64,000 nucleotides of DNA from Alteromonadaceae bacterium Bs31 (GCA_900177435.1 FXAI01000008.1:196126-260125); one strand, 5' to 3'; positions 38,914 through 47,333 are shown, counted from the stretch's first letter. The notes: generated from the sequence alone by a model not told the origin. A program made the numbers and translations.

Positions 38914-39782
38914 TGTGATCTCCACAAATATTATCAGGCCGCAGGTAGCTGGCGCGTGCGGCTGCTTATTGGCTTGGATTTATAGGGAACTGCGGTGTAA
39001 AAAATATGTAAACCTGCAAATAGGGCAGCGGCTTGCAGATTTACAAGCAGAGTAGGCTAGCCGGAATTGTTTGGCCGGTGTGTAAATGATTGTTAATCTG
39101 TGTGGTGCATCCGGCTAGCGGCAATATAATTTTTTTTAACGCTGGCTAGTGCTTCTTATAGGAAATAAACCAGGCAGGTTTTTATAAGGGAAAGCGCCAT
39201 TACTCACTTCCCCTTAACTAGCCTATGTCGCAAAAACACTATGATTAATGAGTTAATCTTCTAGAAAAATATTCATCAGTTTGAGAGATGTGTCGCACAG
39301 TCCCCATGGCTAGAATGTTACCGGTGGAGACCGCCCCTTGAGGCATAACTTTGCTGGATGCTACCCCCTGGCCCCGCTTGATAAGCTTGGTGGAACATTG
39401 CAGAAATGCTTAAAAATAACTAATACGCCCATATAAAATAAATATCGTGTAATTGAATGGCTCCTCCACCTGCAGGCCTGCCCTAGCCGGAGCATTAGCT
39501 GTTTAGCTATTCAAAATAGCGCTGGCAAGCCTGTTATAAGGGGCTTTGCCTGCAAGCGCGTTTGAATCTTTAGCAAAGGCCCAAGTAGAAGCGTAAGTAG
39601 AACCATAAGCGGGAAAACGGCTTCAGCAGCCTTTTTTGGGGGGCAAGGCACTACTTATTCAAAATTGGCATTGGTATTCACATAAATGTAGTTATAAATT
39701 ACAGCGCGCTATTGAGGTAAAGTAGCCCCTCGCAGTTCGAGAAATCCCAATAATTTTAATAAATAAGGTAGGAGTCCTCTTT
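38914..39782. other. Long intergenic region upstream of PQQ dehydrogenase gene
   Basis: About 870 bp with no convincing gene or RNA. It probably carries the divergent promoters of the secreted protein and of the CBM2-dehydrogenase gene. A GGTAGGAG ribosome site ends it. Confidence 0.5.
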
Positions 39783-41714
39783 ATGAACCCGTTTGCGCAC
39801 AGAAATTTATTGAGCAAAAGCTTAATAACCTTTTTAATTTTAGTGTTTTTGAGCAGGGGTATTTACGCGGCATGTAGCTATACCGTTTCTAGCGAATGGA
39901 ACGAAGGTTTTACGGCGTCTATCGACATTACCAATAACAGCAGCACACCCGTCAATAGCTGGGAAATAGAATGGGCCTATACAGACAGCACCCAGGTCAC
40001 AAATTCCTGGAGCGTGAACCTCACCGGGAATAATCCCTATGTTGCTCTGCCTTTAAGCTGGAACAGCTCAATCTCCCCTAGCGGCAGTGTCAGTTTTGGT
40101 TTTCAAGCGGAAAAAGGCACACCCGGCAGCCCTGCAGCCATTCCAAGCCTGTCCGGAAGTATTTGCCAGGGCGCCAGCAGCTCTTCCAGTTCAAGCAGCT
40201 CCTCCAGTTCGAGCAGCTCCTCAAGTTCAAGCAGTAGCTCTTCCAGTTCAAGTTCTTCGAGCTCTAGCAGCAGCTCTTCCTCCAGCAGTTCATCTGGCGG
40301 GGAAGTGGCGATCGAATTGCAGCGTATTTTTCCAAACCTCAGCTTCCAATCGCCTACGGGAATGTTCCAGGCTCCAGGGGATAACTCGCGCTGGTATGTG
40401 TTAGAAAAGAGTGGGCAATTGTGGTGGCTCGACGCAAACAATAATATGGCCAGTGCCGCCAATGCATACATAGACTTGTCTTCGGTACTTAACACCAACA
40501 ACGAAGGCGGCTTGTTGGGTATGGCTTTCCACCCAAATTATGAAAATAACGGCTATGTCTATTTATCCTTCACCGAGAGCACGGGAAATAGCAGCACAGA
40601 CCAAACCTCTTACCTGGCGCGCTTTAGCGAAAGCGCCGATGGCACCAGCCTCGATAGTAATAGTCGCTTGAATATACTCAGCCTGGTACAGCCATTTAAT
40701 AACCACAACGGTGGCAACATCGCATTTGGGCCAGATGGCTACCTGTATATTGGTTTTGGTGATGGAGGCGCAGGCGCAGACCCCTTCGATAATGGCCAGA
40801 ATACCGAAAACTGGTTTGGCACCTTCCTGCGCATAGACGTGGATAACGGCTCACCCTACAGCATTCCCTCAGATAATCCTTTTGTGAACGGTGGCGGCGC
40901 GCCAGAAATATATGCCTACGGTGTTCGTAACCCCTGGCGTTGGAGTTTCGATTTTGAGACGGGCGTATTGTGGGCCGGCGATGTTGGCGAAGGGCGCTGG
41001 GAAGAGGTAGACCAAATTGTAAAAGGCGGCAATTACGGCTGGCGCTGTTATGAGGGCTTAGAGCGCACAGAAATGAGTTGCTCTACCGGCGGCCCCTATA
41101 TCGAGCCGGTAGCGGTGTACGGGCGCAGCGAAGGAGAAACCGTTACCGGTGGATATGTGTATCGCGGTGCCGATATTCCCGCCCTCTATGGCCGCTATGT
41201 ATTTGGTGACTACACCAAGGGCACCATATGGAACCTTAGCCAAAACGATGGCGGCGACTACGCCATGAACCTGATGCTGGACAGCGACGTATGGATCTCT
41301 GATTTTGGCCAGGCCAACGATGGCGAACTATACGTGGTGGACTATGTGGGTGGCGGGCTGCATAAAATTGTGGCGAGTTCTTCCTCATCCAGCAGTTCCA
41401 GTTCATCCTCCAGTAGCTCGTCTTCCAGCAGTTCCAGCTCATCCTCCAGCAGCTCGTCATCCAGCAGTTCCAGTTCAACCTCCAGCAGCTCGTCTTCAAG
41501 CAGTTCAAGCACTTCGTCCAGTAGCTCAAGTTCCTCTTCTAGTAGCTCCAGCAGCTCTAGTAGCAGTTCCAGCTCCTCTGGCGGCGGTGCCACCCAATGC
41601 AACTGGTATGGCTGGGTACTTGCTGTATGTAAAAATCAAAGCTCGGGCTGGGGCAACGAGAACGGGGAAACCTGTATTGGCGTAGAAACCTGCGAAAATA
41701 TTATTGTAGATTAG
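39783..41714 (+). CDS. Secreted CBM2 - PQQ sugar dehydrogenase - CBM10-like protein with poly-serine linkers
   Basis: 643 aa. A signal peptide (1-29) is followed by a CBM2 cellulose-binding module (30-128) with terminal Cys and exposed Trp residues. A poly-Ser linker (about 131-172) leads to a soluble glucose/sorbosone dehydrogenase-type PQQ propeller (about 178-530). This has the catalytic-His motif N-H-N-G-G, G-F-G-D-G-G-A-G and Y-G-V-R-N-P-W-R. A second, longer poly-Ser linker (about 532-600) leads to a CBM10-like module (605-643) starting C-N-W-Y-G-W. It should oxidise sugars at the surface of plant cell-wall cellulose and could feed electrons to lytic polysaccharide monooxygenases (inference). 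The linker style is typical of Cellvibrionales. Confidence 0.9.
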   Translation: MNPFAHRNLLSKSLITFLILVFLSRGIYAACSYTVSSEWNEGFTASIDITNNSSTPVNSWEIEWAYTDSTQVTNSWSVNLTGNNPYVALPLSWNSSISPSGSVSFGFQAEKGTPGSPAAIPSLSGSICQGASSSSSSSSSSSSSSSSSSSSSSSSSSSSSSSSSSSSSSSSGGEVAIELQRIFPNLSFQSPTGMFQAPGDNSRWYVLEKSGQLWWLDANNNMASAANAYIDLSSVLNTNNEGGLLGMAFHPNYENNGYVYLSFTESTGNSSTDQTSYLARFSESADGTSLDSNSRLNILSLVQPFNNHNGGNIAFGPDGYLYIGFGDGGAGADPFDNGQNTENWFGTFLRIDVDNGSPYSIPSDNPFVNGGGAPEIYAYGVRNPWRWSFDFETGVLWAGDVGEGRWEEVDQIVKGGNYGWRCYEGLERTEMSCSTGGPYIEPVAVYGRSEGETVTGGYVYRGADIPALYGRYVFGDYTKGTIWNLSQNDGGDYAMNLMLDSDVWISDFGQANDGELYVVDYVGGGLHKIVASSSSSSSSSSSSSSSSSSSSSSSSSSSSSSSSSSTSSSSSSSSSSTSSSSSSSSSSSSSSSSSSSSSSGGGATQCNWYGWVLAVCKNQSSGWGNENGETCIGVETCENIIVD

Positions 41715-41743
41715 TTGGCCAAAAGCCATTTAGAAAGCTATTT

Positions 41744-41775
41744 AAAGGAACCTGTTAAACCGGGTTCCTTTTTTT
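41744..41775 (+). terminator. Rho-independent terminator
   Basis: A perfect 9-bp stem (AAAGGAACC / GGTTCCTTT) with a 10-nt loop runs into a seven-T tract, 30 bp after the dehydrogenase stop. Confidence 0.9.
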
Positions 41776-42191
41776 GTGTTTGAATAGAGTGGTGGAATAT
41801 AATAAAGGCCGTAGTAAAACTTAGCGCGCTACTTTCGATATTTATTCTTGCGGTTTTACGCGACATGTCAGCCTTATAAAAGGCTTTAATAAGGTGTTCG
41901 GTGCATGTAGAGACCTTCACACATGGGCTAAATGTGGTCAACTTTGTGCTTGTCGCCATCGCTGACCCATCGCCAAAGTACAGCGAATGGCTAATAATTA
42001 AATGTACTACTAATTTCTATTAATTTGATGCCTCATTGCAGTGTAAAAATTTCACAGAAAAATAATTGACTTAGATATAATCTACTTTCAGCCAAGTGAT
42101 TCAAGAGGCTTATTGATGGTGTGTCGCTGCATTGATGAGTGCTAGACCCACCAGTGATAATTAACATCCACAGTGACAAAAGGATGGTGTT
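41776..42191. other. Intergenic region before nuclease gene
   Basis: About 415 bp. No gene, attC or tRNA seen. It probably holds the nuclease promoter. Confidence 0.5.
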
Positions 42192-42932
42192 ATGAGTGAC
42201 CCCTTTCAGATACAGCGTGAACTCCGTTATGGCGCACCAGTGTGCGACGAAATTCTTATTGGACGATATTTTACAATTGGCTATTCCTGGTATTTCAGGC
42301 AAGCTAAATGGGTCATGGAGATTGTTAACCCCAATTCCAACTTTGAATGGGAAGTAGACCGAAGTAATAATTTTCGGGCGGACATACGGGTTCCACGAAG
42401 ATTTCGAGCGGGCCTGAAAGCCTATAAGGGGAGCGGCTTTGATCGGGGTCACTTGATTGCAAGCGCTAATCATGACGAGCTGGAGGTTCAGAACAGCGAG
42501 ACCTTCCTGCTATCCAATATGTCACCGCAAAAGCCGGATTTTAATCGGCGCATATGGCGTGAACTTGAGCTTGCGGTACGAAAACTCAATATGCAAAGAA
42601 ATATCCTGGAAACCTATGTTATGACTGCTCCGGTTTTCTACTTCGATCAAAAAGTAGAAACTATCGGCGACAAAACTGATAAATATGGTATTGATGTTCC
42701 GGTTCCTCACGCATTTGTTAAAAGTGTGCTGGCGGAAGACAGCCGTGGTCGCTTGAAACTCTGGACATTCGAAATGGCCAATAAAAAGCTCAGTGGGAAT
42801 TTAGAGGACTACCTGGTTGCTACCTACGATGCGGAACAAAAAGTGGGTGGCCGTTTTTGGGACCGTGTTGCCTCAGGAGACCTTCATACTCAGAAAAAAA
42901 GGCCTGGTAAAATGTGGGCTTTAGACGAGTAG
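42192..42932 (+). CDS. DNA/RNA non-specific endonuclease (NUC1/EndoG family), no signal peptide
   Basis: 246 aa. The active-site motif D-R-G-H-L-I-A-S-A-N-H is near residues 84-94, with the metal-binding Asn in F-N-R-R-I-W and N-M-S-P-Q. The family is usually exported or mitochondrial, but there is no signal peptide here, so the enzyme seems cytoplasmic or otherwise delivered. It lies next to the distal end of the integron array but is not flanked by attC sites. It could be a defence effector, a toxin without an evident immunity gene, or a DNA recycling enzyme. Confidence 0.88.
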   Translation: MSDPFQIQRELRYGAPVCDEILIGRYFTIGYSWYFRQAKWVMEIVNPNSNFEWEVDRSNNFRADIRVPRRFRAGLKAYKGSGFDRGHLIASANHDELEVQNSETFLLSNMSPQKPDFNRRIWRELELAVRKLNMQRNILETYVMTAPVFYFDQKVETIGDKTDKYGIDVPVPHAFVKSVLAEDSRGRLKLWTFEMANKKLSGNLEDYLVATYDAEQKVGGRFWDRVASGDLHTQKKRPGKMWALDE

Positions 42933-43011
42933 CGAAAAAGTAACTCAGGCCTTAGTTATCCCTACAGTTGTAGAGGGTAGGGTGCTTAAGAACGTGCTCT
43001 TCCTTACTATT

Positions 43012-43042
43012 AAAAAACCGCTCAATAATACCGGTTTTTTTT
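43012..43042 (+). terminator. Rho-independent terminator, possibly bidirectional
   Basis: A 9-bp stem (AAAAAACCG / CGGTTTTTT) with an 11-nt loop and T-tract lies 80 bp after the nuclease stop. The A-run on the other side would serve minus-strand transcripts leaving the integron array. Confidence 0.85.
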
Positions 43043-43192
43043 GTCCTATTGCTGTTCTGTTTCGTATGGCTGCGAGCAAGGCCTTTTTTGTAAAATATTT
43101 GCATTTTCTATTTGCTGGCCTAGCAGAATTATACTATTTTAATTGCACTTATTGCTCGGCAGGAGAGGCTGACTTATATGATTTACCGTTAG

Positions 43193-43444
43193 CTATATGG
43201 TTAACTCCTGCCCGTATCCAACATCCTTTGCTGCGTTAAAATGCGGAATATTCTCTGAAGGGGTATTCCACTTCTGCTCCCAATCCGAATCTGGAGCAAC
43301 TAGAAGCCAGCCACCAAAACCATCAATGCTCTTCATAGCGTCTGTATTGGGCGTCGGAGATCAGTCGGTATTACGCCAACCCACATTTTCAGGGTGAACG
43401 GTGATTGAGAATAAAATTAATATTATACCTAAGGTATTTCTCAT
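43193..43444 (-). pseudogene. Degraded cassette gene with in-frame stop (distal array end)
   Basis: The frame begins at an ATG (43444) with an apparent signal peptide. It hits an in-frame TGA at 43361-43363 after 27 codons, and reads on in the same frame for 55 more codons to 43193. The downstream part (M-K-S-I-D-G-F-G-G-W-L, W-N-T-P-S-E-N-I-P) looks like a genuine secreted-protein sequence that ends too early. Both the internal stop and the abrupt 3' end with no attC suggest a decayed gene cut at the end of the array. No function is assignable. Confidence 0.7.
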
Positions 43445-43457
43445 GGCTTCCTTTGCA

Positions 43458-43567
43458 GCTAACGTCGCTATGACCTGCGGCCAAAGTAGAGCCGGTTTTG
43501 GGCCTAAATGGCCGTAGGCCATATGGACCTGCACCACTCCGTTCGGTCTGGTGAATGAGGCGTTATG
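43458..43567 (+). repeat. attC-like site 1 (inverted relative to most of array)
   Basis: 110 bp with GCTAACG at the left and GCGTTATG at the right. The inner TGGACCTGCACC...CCGTTCGG runs opposite to the GGAGGTCCA core of most sites here, so I read it as plus-oriented. The left end is degenerate, so the orientation is less sure than for site 2. Confidence 0.65.
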
Positions 43568-43964
43568 TTTTTACGGAAACCGAGCGTAGGTTTAAGTGTT
43601 CTGAAAATGGCAGGAAGTCTCGGTCGGTATAAAGTAGAGGCAGCTTCTCCTCGATACAAAAGGAGCCAATTATAATGTCGGCTGTTTTTCTAATGGTGAT
43701 TCCTTTCTTTCGAAGCTTTCTGTATTTGTCGGCTGCTTTTAGAGCAAGAGTGGGGCTTAACATTTGGAAATGATGCAGGCTGCTAAGGTATTTTTTTGCC
43801 GTGTTGTAGTCTTTATCTAGGCGAAACCCTTGTAATATTTCGAGTGCAATGAGGTCACCAATAGCAACTTCTTGCTTGCCTAGAGCGACATCCAGTATAT
43901 TGGTCTCATCGGTGATTAATCCATTGAAATAATCAATCCATACGCTGGTATCCACAATTATCAT
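43563..43964 (-). CDS. vapC: VapC-type PIN-domain ribonuclease toxin
   Basis: 133 aa. PIN acidic residues are visible in V-D-T-S-V-W, A-L-E-I-L-Q, T-A-D-I-I-I-G and Y-T-D-R-D-F-L-P-F. VapC toxins cleave specific RNAs such as initiator tRNA or rRNA. The gene overlaps vapB by 4 nt, and its stop codon lies inside the end of attC-like site 1. It is a complete TA cassette, which in large integrons tends to stabilise the array. Confidence 0.92.
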   Translation of the reverse strand: MIIVDTSVWIDYFNGLITDETNILDVALGKQEVAIGDLIALEILQGFRLDKDYNTAKKYLSSLHHFQMLSPTLALKAADKYRKLRKKGITIRKTADIIIGSFCIEEKLPLLYTDRDFLPFSEHLNLRSVSVKT

Positions 43965-44155
43965 TTATCGGTTCTCATGCTTTCAAGGTCGCCTTCCCAC
44001 TTTAGCTTTCCTCTTAGGCTTCGAATGTCGGCCTGCTTTTTGAGCTTTATTAAGGCCTTGAGACCCTCTTCTACAGCTTCTTTCTTAGTTTGTAAGCCTG
44101 TCGCTTTAAGGGCATCTGCCATCAGTTTGTCATCAATTACTATATTTGTACGCAT
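43961..44155 (-). CDS. vapB: VapB-type antitoxin
   Basis: 64 aa from M-R-T-N-I-V-I-D-D. Upstream codons to 44221 run into the attC region and are rejected. The ribbon-helix-helix start (T-N-I-V-I-D) and K-K-E-A-V-E-E-G-L match VapB family type II antitoxins that also repress their own operon. The acidic/basic C-terminus would wrap the toxin. Confidence 0.9.
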   Translation of the reverse strand: MRTNIVIDDKLMADALKATGLQTKKEAVEEGLKALIKLKKQADIRSLRGKLKWEGDLESMRTDK

Positions 44156-44212
44156 ATTGCACCTATGTGTATATGGTGTTAGTCTAGTACACATTATGGC
44201 GTAAGTGCAGAA

Positions 44213-44308
44213 ACATAACAAGGTTCGCCAACATCGCCCGCAAGCGGGCTGGACCTCCGTTCCGGCGCTTGCGCGCCTCCACTACGGCCGTTGCTAGCGG
44301 CGTTATGA
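44213..44308 (+). repeat. attC site 2 (inverted), closes VapBC cassette
   Basis: 96 bp. The plus strand reads ACATAACAAGG ... GCTGGACCTCCGTTCC ... CTAGCGGCGTTATGA, which is the reverse complement of the layout at 54581-54678 and 63336-63433. It is therefore clearly plus-oriented. The vapBC genes run against their own attC. Confidence 0.9.
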
Positions 44309-44317
44309 GTAGGTATC

Positions 44318-44773
44318 GTGACTAAGAAAGCAATTATTTTCCTATTATTGACGCTCTCAGTATTTGAGGCGAGTGCATGTGAGAATTTAAAACCTCAGAA
44401 CAGCGAATATATCATTGACGTTAATAGGTACTCCCACCCAGGAGAATCCTGTATTAGCTACACCGTTCTATTTAGCAAGATAACACCAAAAACTCCGAAT
44501 AACTTTTTAACGGGAGTCCGAATTGGTCTGGTGTCGGATTCAAACAAAGAAGTATTCTCTTCAAACCTTGTTCTTAGAGAAGAGGTCGAAGATAAGTTTG
44601 TGGCAGCGTTTTGTATAGATAAAGCCTTGGTTAAGGAGTCTTATCTTGAGTTGCTAATATCACTACCTCAATCATTAGAGTTGGGTGAGAGCGGAATAAC
44701 CAAAGTGGGCGTTTTTACTTGTATGGAGCGAGAAACAATATTTTTAAAAAATCTGCATTCATATAGTAAGTAG
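44318..44773 (+). CDS. Secreted protein of unknown function (cassette gene, plus strand)
   Basis: 151 aa. The signal peptide ends near S-A-C (cleavage after A-S-A). The mature part is beta-rich with three or four Cys. A GTG start lies 9 nt after the attC end, as in a normal cassette read in the plus direction. It is the only plus-strand gene in the array. No family is recognised. Its own attC, expected right after the stop, is missing. Confidence 0.75.
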   Translation: MTKKAIIFLLLTLSVFEASACENLKPQNSEYIIDVNRYSHPGESCISYTVLFSKITPKTPNNFLTGVRIGLVSDSNKEVFSSNLVLREEVEDKFVAAFCIDKALVKESYLELLISLPQSLELGESGITKVGVFTCMERETIFLKNLHSYSK

Positions 44774-44779
44774 TTGGAT

Positions 44780-45202
44780 TTAAGTGTGCAGTGCAAAACT
44801 CATAATAAATAAGGATAGGTCGCGCTTTCCGCAATCACTTATTACTTCCCAATTAGCTTTTGAGTTTGTATATAGGTGGTGAGCGACCTCGAGATTTTCA
44901 TGTCCCGAGGACAATGTGCCAACAGGAATATAGATTTGTGTCTCATCGTTTCCACCTGGAAGAATAGAGCCACATATTTGGCAAAAGAAAGTATGCCAAT
45001 CGTGATCTGGCTTTGACCATTTAACAATATAGTCTTTACCACTTAACCATTCGAAAGCACTTCCTTTGACGAGAGTAACCGCAATACCACCGCTACCAGT
45101 CGACTTTCTACAAATTGAGCAATGACAGACAAAGACGTCTGAAAGTTCGCCTTCAACTTTATAAGACACTTCACCACAATTACATTCACCAATCGCAGAC
45201 AT
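44780..45202 (-). CDS. GFA-family (glutathione-dependent formaldehyde-activating-like) zinc protein
   Basis: 140 aa. Zinc cysteines lie in C-N-C-G-E-V-S, C-H-C-S-I-C-R-K and C-Q-I-C-G-S, the classic GFA set. Its stop faces the stop of the plus-strand gene across only 6 nt, with no attC between. The true activity of most GFA proteins is unknown. Confidence 0.9.
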   Translation of the reverse strand: MSAIGECNCGEVSYKVEGELSDVFVCHCSICRKSTGSGGIAVTLVKGSAFEWLSGKDYIVKWSKPDHDWHTFFCQICGSILPGGNDETQIYIPVGTLSSGHENLEVAHHLYTNSKANWEVISDCGKRDLSLFIMSFALHT

Positions 45203-45227
45203 TCCTTACTCCGAAATTTACCCTAAA

Positions 45228-45322
45228 CATAACGCCACATTAAGCGGCAAATTACAGTTTGTTATTATTGAGTGAAGCGAACAACAAACTGTAATTTGCC
45301 CACTTGAATGTCTTGTTATGTG
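45228..45322 (-). repeat. attC site 3
   Basis: About 95 bp, CATAACGCCACATTAAGC ... CTTGTTATG. It belongs to the membrane-protein cassette to its right and is almost identical to the site at 46902-46996. Confidence 0.93.
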
Positions 45323-45330
45323 TGGTATTG

Positions 45331-45681
45331 CTAAACGCTCATCATTGTCCAGAAAGCCTTGGGCCAAAACAGCCCGAAAACTAGACATGCTATATATGCT
45401 AAATAAAGAGGAGCTACTTTGTTTTGCTTACATGCAAATATAAAAGCCCCAATTGACACCCATGCCACTAATGAAGAGGGGAGGCTCATTGGGATAATGG
45501 CACAGAAAAGCCAACCAACAGGCAACATTAATGAACTTGCCGTAACCTCACCAACAACATCAAGATTCCAATCTGGGTTGACGTAAGACCAATAAATTAC
45601 CGCCGGAATTACGCCAAATACAGAAGAAATAAATCCCCCAGCAACCCAAAATAGTGTCAATTTCTTCTTTGAATATTCCAT
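45331..45681 (-). CDS. Small integral membrane protein (cassette gene)
   Basis: 116 aa with about four hydrophobic segments (roughly 8-30, 45-65, 68-85, 90-108). No conserved family is recognised. It is a single-gene cassette between attC sites. Confidence 0.75.
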   Translation of the reverse strand: MEYSKKKLTLFWVAGGFISSVFGVIPAVIYWSYVNPDWNLDVVGEVTASSLMLPVGWLFCAIIPMSLPSSLVAWVSIGAFIFACKQNKVAPLYLAYIACLVFGLFWPKAFWTMMSV

Positions 45682-45702
45682 GGCTATCTCAAGCTAATGA
45701 CA

Positions 45703-45764
45703 CATAACGCTCAAAGCAGCGGCGAGCGTTAGCGAGGCCGTCTACGTGGAGCCGCTTGTTCGGT
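45703..45764 (-). repeat. attC site 4 (short)
   Basis: 62 bp, CATAACGCTCAAAGCAGCGGC ... GCCGCTTGTTCGGT. It is one of the shortest sites here and belongs to the second GFA cassette. Confidence 0.85.
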
Positions 45765-46189
45765 CAAACCACCAATTCCATATAGTCTTCTTTTGTAATA
45801 GAACCATCAAATTGAGGCAGCTCGTCTTGTATTACAACTGTCGGGCACTTAGACCCAACGTTTGTATGTGCCATGGCCTTCACAAGATCCTCGTTTACCA
45901 AAGCTGATGCATGCACCGAAATAGGTAATCCTGGCGCAGTCTCTGTAAAGAGTTTTGAGCCACAGGACGAACATATATACCTACCGGTTTTCTCTTTGTC
46001 GCTTGGCAATCGACATAGTTTCTCTGTCCCCTTCGTTATCTCGTAATTTTCAGGTAGTACAACCAACACGGTGACATATGGCGCGCCATGCGACTTCCTG
46101 CAATATCGACAGTGGCAATTTATTGCCTGACTTGGATTAGCTCTAATTTTAAATTCGACATCGCCACATAAGCAACTGCACTTAAACAT
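45764..46189 (-). CDS. GFA-family zinc protein, second and divergent
   Basis: 141 aa. The GFA cysteines are in C-S-C-L-C-G-D-V, C-H-C-R-Y-C-R-K and C-S-S-C-G-S. Its sequence is well diverged from the GFA at 44780, so it is an independent capture, not a local duplication. It is a single-gene cassette. Confidence 0.9.
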   Translation of the reverse strand: MFKCSCLCGDVEFKIRANPSQAINCHCRYCRKSHGAPYVTVLVVLPENYEITKGTEKLCRLPSDKEKTGRYICSSCGSKLFTETAPGLPISVHASALVNEDLVKAMAHTNVGSKCPTVVIQDELPQFDGSITKEDYMELVV

Positions 46190-46222
46190 AAACCCTCCTT
46201 ATCTACGAATTTTGTCACTGAA

Positions 46223-46340
46223 CCTAACATGAGCCTGTAGCACCTGCACAAATTGTGGAGTGCCGTTTGTGTAACCTTGAGCGTAGCGAAAACACAATAA
46301 GGTGCGTAGCAATTTGTGCTAGGTGACTACACTTGTTATG
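46223..46340 (-). repeat. attC site 5
   Basis: 118 bp, CCTAACATGAGCC ... CACTTGTTATG. It has long complementary arms (GCACAAATTG / CAATTTGTGC) and belongs to the lipoprotein cassette; the gene's stop overlaps its R'' end. Confidence 0.9.
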
Positions 46341-46884
46341 TTTTTGGTTCGACAATTGAGTATATTTCCATAACTTGTTCAGAGTTAGGGGAAATGAACT
46401 GATTTTTTTCATAGGGGTTAATATTACCTCCTAAAATCCCTCGGATGGAAAATGACATCATCGCAAGCAGCTTATCTTTATTCCTAAGTCTACCATTGTG
46501 TATTGTAGTTGCTTTCCAAGAAGGCGTCGCTTGTTCACCTATTGCATCTAACACTCGCCTTGAGAAAGCGTTGATCTCCAATATCTGTCTGTCTGGATTC
46601 GATGAAAAACCTATATATTTTACATATACTATGTATTCAGCTTCTTCTTCAGTATCTACTTCTGCTATACGTCTGTATTGAAGCATGTATGAGATGTATC
46701 TTTTTAGAATTGTTGGCGAGATATCTTTCTCATTGTACTCAGCAATAGCTACATAATACTTAACTCCGTACGGGTTGCTAATAGACACGCTATTTACTGA
46801 AAAATTAGCTCTACTTTGTTTATTTGCTGGAATCATGTTGCATCCCAAAACGAAAATACTTATAACTAATATGATACTTTTCAT
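46336..46884 (-). CDS. Lipoprotein of unknown function (cassette gene)
   Basis: 182 aa from M-K-S-I-I-L-V (upstream Met at 46893 is an alternative). The lipobox is V-L-G-C. The mature part has mixed alpha/beta character, with Y-I-V-Y-V-K-Y and a C-terminal Y-S-I-V, resembling small envelope lipoproteins. No family is recognised. Confidence 0.75.
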   Translation of the reverse strand: MKSIILVISIFVLGCNMIPANKQSRANFSVNSVSISNPYGVKYYVAIAEYNEKDISPTILKRYISYMLQYRRIAEVDTEEEAEYIVYVKYIGFSSNPDRQILEINAFSRRVLDAIGEQATPSWKATTIHNGRLRNKDKLLAMMSFSIRGILGGNINPYEKNQFISPNSEQVMEIYSIVEPKT

Positions 46885-46901
46885 GCTATCCACTTATAGA
46901 A

Positions 46902-46996
46902 AAATAACGCCACATTAAGCGGCAAATTACAGTTTGTTATAATTGAGTGAAGCGAACAACAAACTGTAAATTGTCCACTTGAATGCCTTGTTAGGT
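46902..46996 (-). repeat. attC site 6
   Basis: 95 bp, near-identical to attC 3 at 45228-45322. It belongs to the 89-aa helical protein cassette. Confidence 0.93.
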
Positions 46997-46999
46997 ACA

Positions 47000-47269
47000 C
47001 TATGCCTCCAAGCCCTCGTACAAGTTAGCGAATTTAGAGTACAAATCAGCTAGCTCTTTATTATTTGCTAATTCGCTTTCAATAAATAGATGATCAAAAC
47101 GTAATCGTTGTGGCGTAAATAGTGGATCAGATAAAGCTTTATCTACGAAAGGAATAATTTGTTCAAGTGACTCAGCGGATGCTGGAAACCCTATTTTTGC
47201 TTCTAAGATAAGCTTTTTAAGATCTGTAGCTACTTGCACAATTTTATCATTTTTCACAATTCTATCCAT
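47000..47269 (-). CDS. Small helical protein (cassette gene)
   Basis: 89 aa from M-D-R-I-V-K-N; a GTG at 47281 is an alternative start. It is all-helical and amphipathic, with no signal or membrane segment. The function is unknown. Confidence 0.65.
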   Translation of the reverse strand: MDRIVKNDKIVQVATDLKKLILEAKIGFPASAESLEQIIPFVDKALSDPLFTPQRLRFDHLFIESELANNKELADLYSKFANLYEGLEA

Positions 47270-47280
47270 GTGTACCTTCA

Positions 47281-47330
47281 CTCACCGGACCGAACGCAGT
47301 TCGTGGGACAGGTGCAGCGATTTGTTAGAA
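47281..47330 (-). repeat. attC site 7 (short, degenerate)
   Basis: About 50 bp, from CTCACCGGACCGAACG to CGATTTGTTAGAA. The conserved AACGCC end is altered. It lies between the 89-aa and 116-aa genes where an attC is expected. Confidence 0.65.
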
Positions 47331-47333
47331 AAT

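Noticed and set aside
39290..39560. Riboswitch upstream of the PQQ dehydrogenase gene
   Set aside because: GC-rich patches were examined for c-di-GMP and other known motifs; no convincing consensus was found.
40103..40501. Acidic Leu/Glu-rich minus-strand frame opposite the first poly-Ser linker
   Set aside because: It is the complement of the serine-codon repeat and has no independent support; the same holds for frames at 41236-41602.
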